A stretch of 5,721 nucleotides of DNA, taken from assembly GCA_027005635.1 (NCBI GenBank), contig JALTLI010000074.1:1-5721 (forward strand). The letters run 5' to 3'. The notes under the pieces were generated by a model. That model was not told where the DNA came from, ran no database searches, and worked only from the letters and a program-made list of their open reading frames with translations. Origin of the DNA: Alphaproteobacteria bacterium (GTDB lineage Bacteria; Pseudomonadota; Alphaproteobacteria; UBA2136; JALTLI01). The position numbers and the translations under genes were made by a program. Shown here piece after piece: positions 4,985 through 5,721 of the stretch (position 1 is the first letter of the stretch; every line of letters begins with the position of its first letter).

Positions 4985-5721
4985 TTAAAGAAAGTTTAAT
5001 AGTGATAAGTTAGATAACCTTCCTAGTACTAACATAGATGCCTGCAAAGTTGATTCTTCTTGAGAAAACTTTGTTAACGCCTCTGTTATATCTACCTTTT
5101 CAATATCATCTACACGTTCTTGTAGAAATAATATATTTCCATCATGTCTATCTGATATAAGGTTTAATCCATTAATTTGTCCACCAACTTTACCTAACAT
5201 ATCACTAACATCACTTTGTGCACCTTCAAGTAAGTCAATAGCTCCATCAATATCTGTTACTGAGTTATTTTGTAAGCCACTCCATAAAGTTTCTAGGCCT
5301 GCTTTTAAGCGTGCAAAGCCCATATCATCACCAGTAACACCATAATCTTTAGTATTTCCTGGCCCTGTAATAACAATTGGTAATGCCGTATCACCTGTGT
5401 AGTATGTTGTTGGAGGAGGATCTCCGGGGAATATACTTGCTGCTGGTGATGATGTAATAGGTTCTTGTTCACTAGCTTGACCAGAAAATATATATTTACC
5501 ATCAAATTTAGTTTTAAATACTTCGTAAAAACTTTCAGCTAAACCTTCTGCTTTTGGTGCCATTGTAGCACGTACTTCTGCAGAGTTCTCATTTCGTCCT
5601 AATGTGTATAAATTAGCTGCCTCTGAAATTAAATCAGATAAAGTTTGCAATGCTCCTTCTTGAGCCCTTAACCTACTTTTAGCAGTATTAATATTATTAA
5701 TATATACTTGAGAATTCTTTG
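4985..5721 (-). CDS. flgL: Flagellar hook-filament junction protein FlgL (5' partial)
   Basis: FlgL (HAP3) joins the hook to the flagellin filament outside the cell after export through the flagellar apparatus. 244 C-terminal residues are visible and the reading frame runs off the right edge; the family length is around 300, so roughly 50 residues are missing. The visible start reads QVYINNINTAKSRLRAQEGA, a flagellin-type D1 helix; YIFSGQ about 75 residues in is typical of FlgL; the variable middle (Pro-, Thr- and Gly-rich) follows; the end has ALTKFSQEESTLQASM and the terminal SLLNFL, the conserved C-terminal helix with a FlgL-like ending. The TTG at 5650 is an internal leucine codon, not a start. 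Flagellin itself is the main alternative, but the size and the flgL-csrA-fliW order, common in other phyla, favour FlgL. Confidence 0.88.
   Translation of the reverse strand, partial: KNSQVYINNINTAKSRLRAQEGALQTLSDLISEAANLYTLGRNENSAEVRATMAPKAEGLAESFYEVFKTKFDGKYIFSGQASEQEPITSSPAASIFPGDPPPTTYYTGDTALPIVITGPGNTKDYGVTGDDMGFARLKAGLETLWSGLQNNSVTDIDGAIDLLEGAQSDVSDMLGKVGGQINGLNLISDRHDGNILFLQERVDDIEKVDITEALTKFSQEESTLQASMLVLGRLSNLSLLNFL

Noticed and set aside
5648..5650. TTG as the flgL start
   Set aside because: The same frame continues upstream with clear flagellin-type helix sequence to the window edge, so this is an internal leucine.

Overview
The window is AT-rich and densely coded. It most likely comes from a flagellated alphaproteobacterium. 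This placement is an inference from remembered sequence style: the prephenate dehydratase (for example GRVADMHWILP, SHNTTRF and the ACT stretch ALYKAMGGFATNG) and MnmA both read like alphaproteobacterial versions. No database search was possible. The FliW-CsrA pair fits this placement less well, because Alphaproteobacteria usually control flagellin with FlaF/FlbT.

Left part, plus strand (1-2919). A membrane-anchored diguanylate cyclase with two PAS-like regions and an intact GGDEF site is probably cut by the left edge. Twelve bases after it comes pheA (prephenate dehydratase with ACT domain, phenylalanine synthesis), whose ribosome binding site overlaps the upstream stop codon, so the two are probably co-transcribed. 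A 95-base gap follows with an AT-rich dyad and a possible promoter. Then comes an unrecognised 104-residue gene whose start is set by a good Shine-Dalgarno at the second ATG. A weak hairpin at 2928-2959 ends this block where the two strands converge.

Right part, minus strand, transcribed right to left (5721-2958). The order is flgL (hook-filament junction protein, N-terminus off the window), a 103-base AT-rich gap with a candidate promoter and two dyads, csrA, fliW and mnmA (tRNA 2-thiouridylase). csrA and fliW are one base apart, and the fliW Shine-Dalgarno lies inside the last codons of csrA. In characterised bacteria CsrA represses flagellin translation and FliW sequesters CsrA until flagellin takes FliW away, so flgL-csrA-fliW forms a flagellar-assembly block. 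mnmA appears to be an unrelated passenger or an independently transcribed gene.

The most notable non-coding observation is a perfect 10-base complementarity between codons 2-5 of csrA and the fliW Shine-Dalgarno region. It could tie fliW translation to ribosomes crossing csrA. No RNA genes, insertion sequences or CRISPR arrays were seen, and no gap between genes exceeds about 105 bases.
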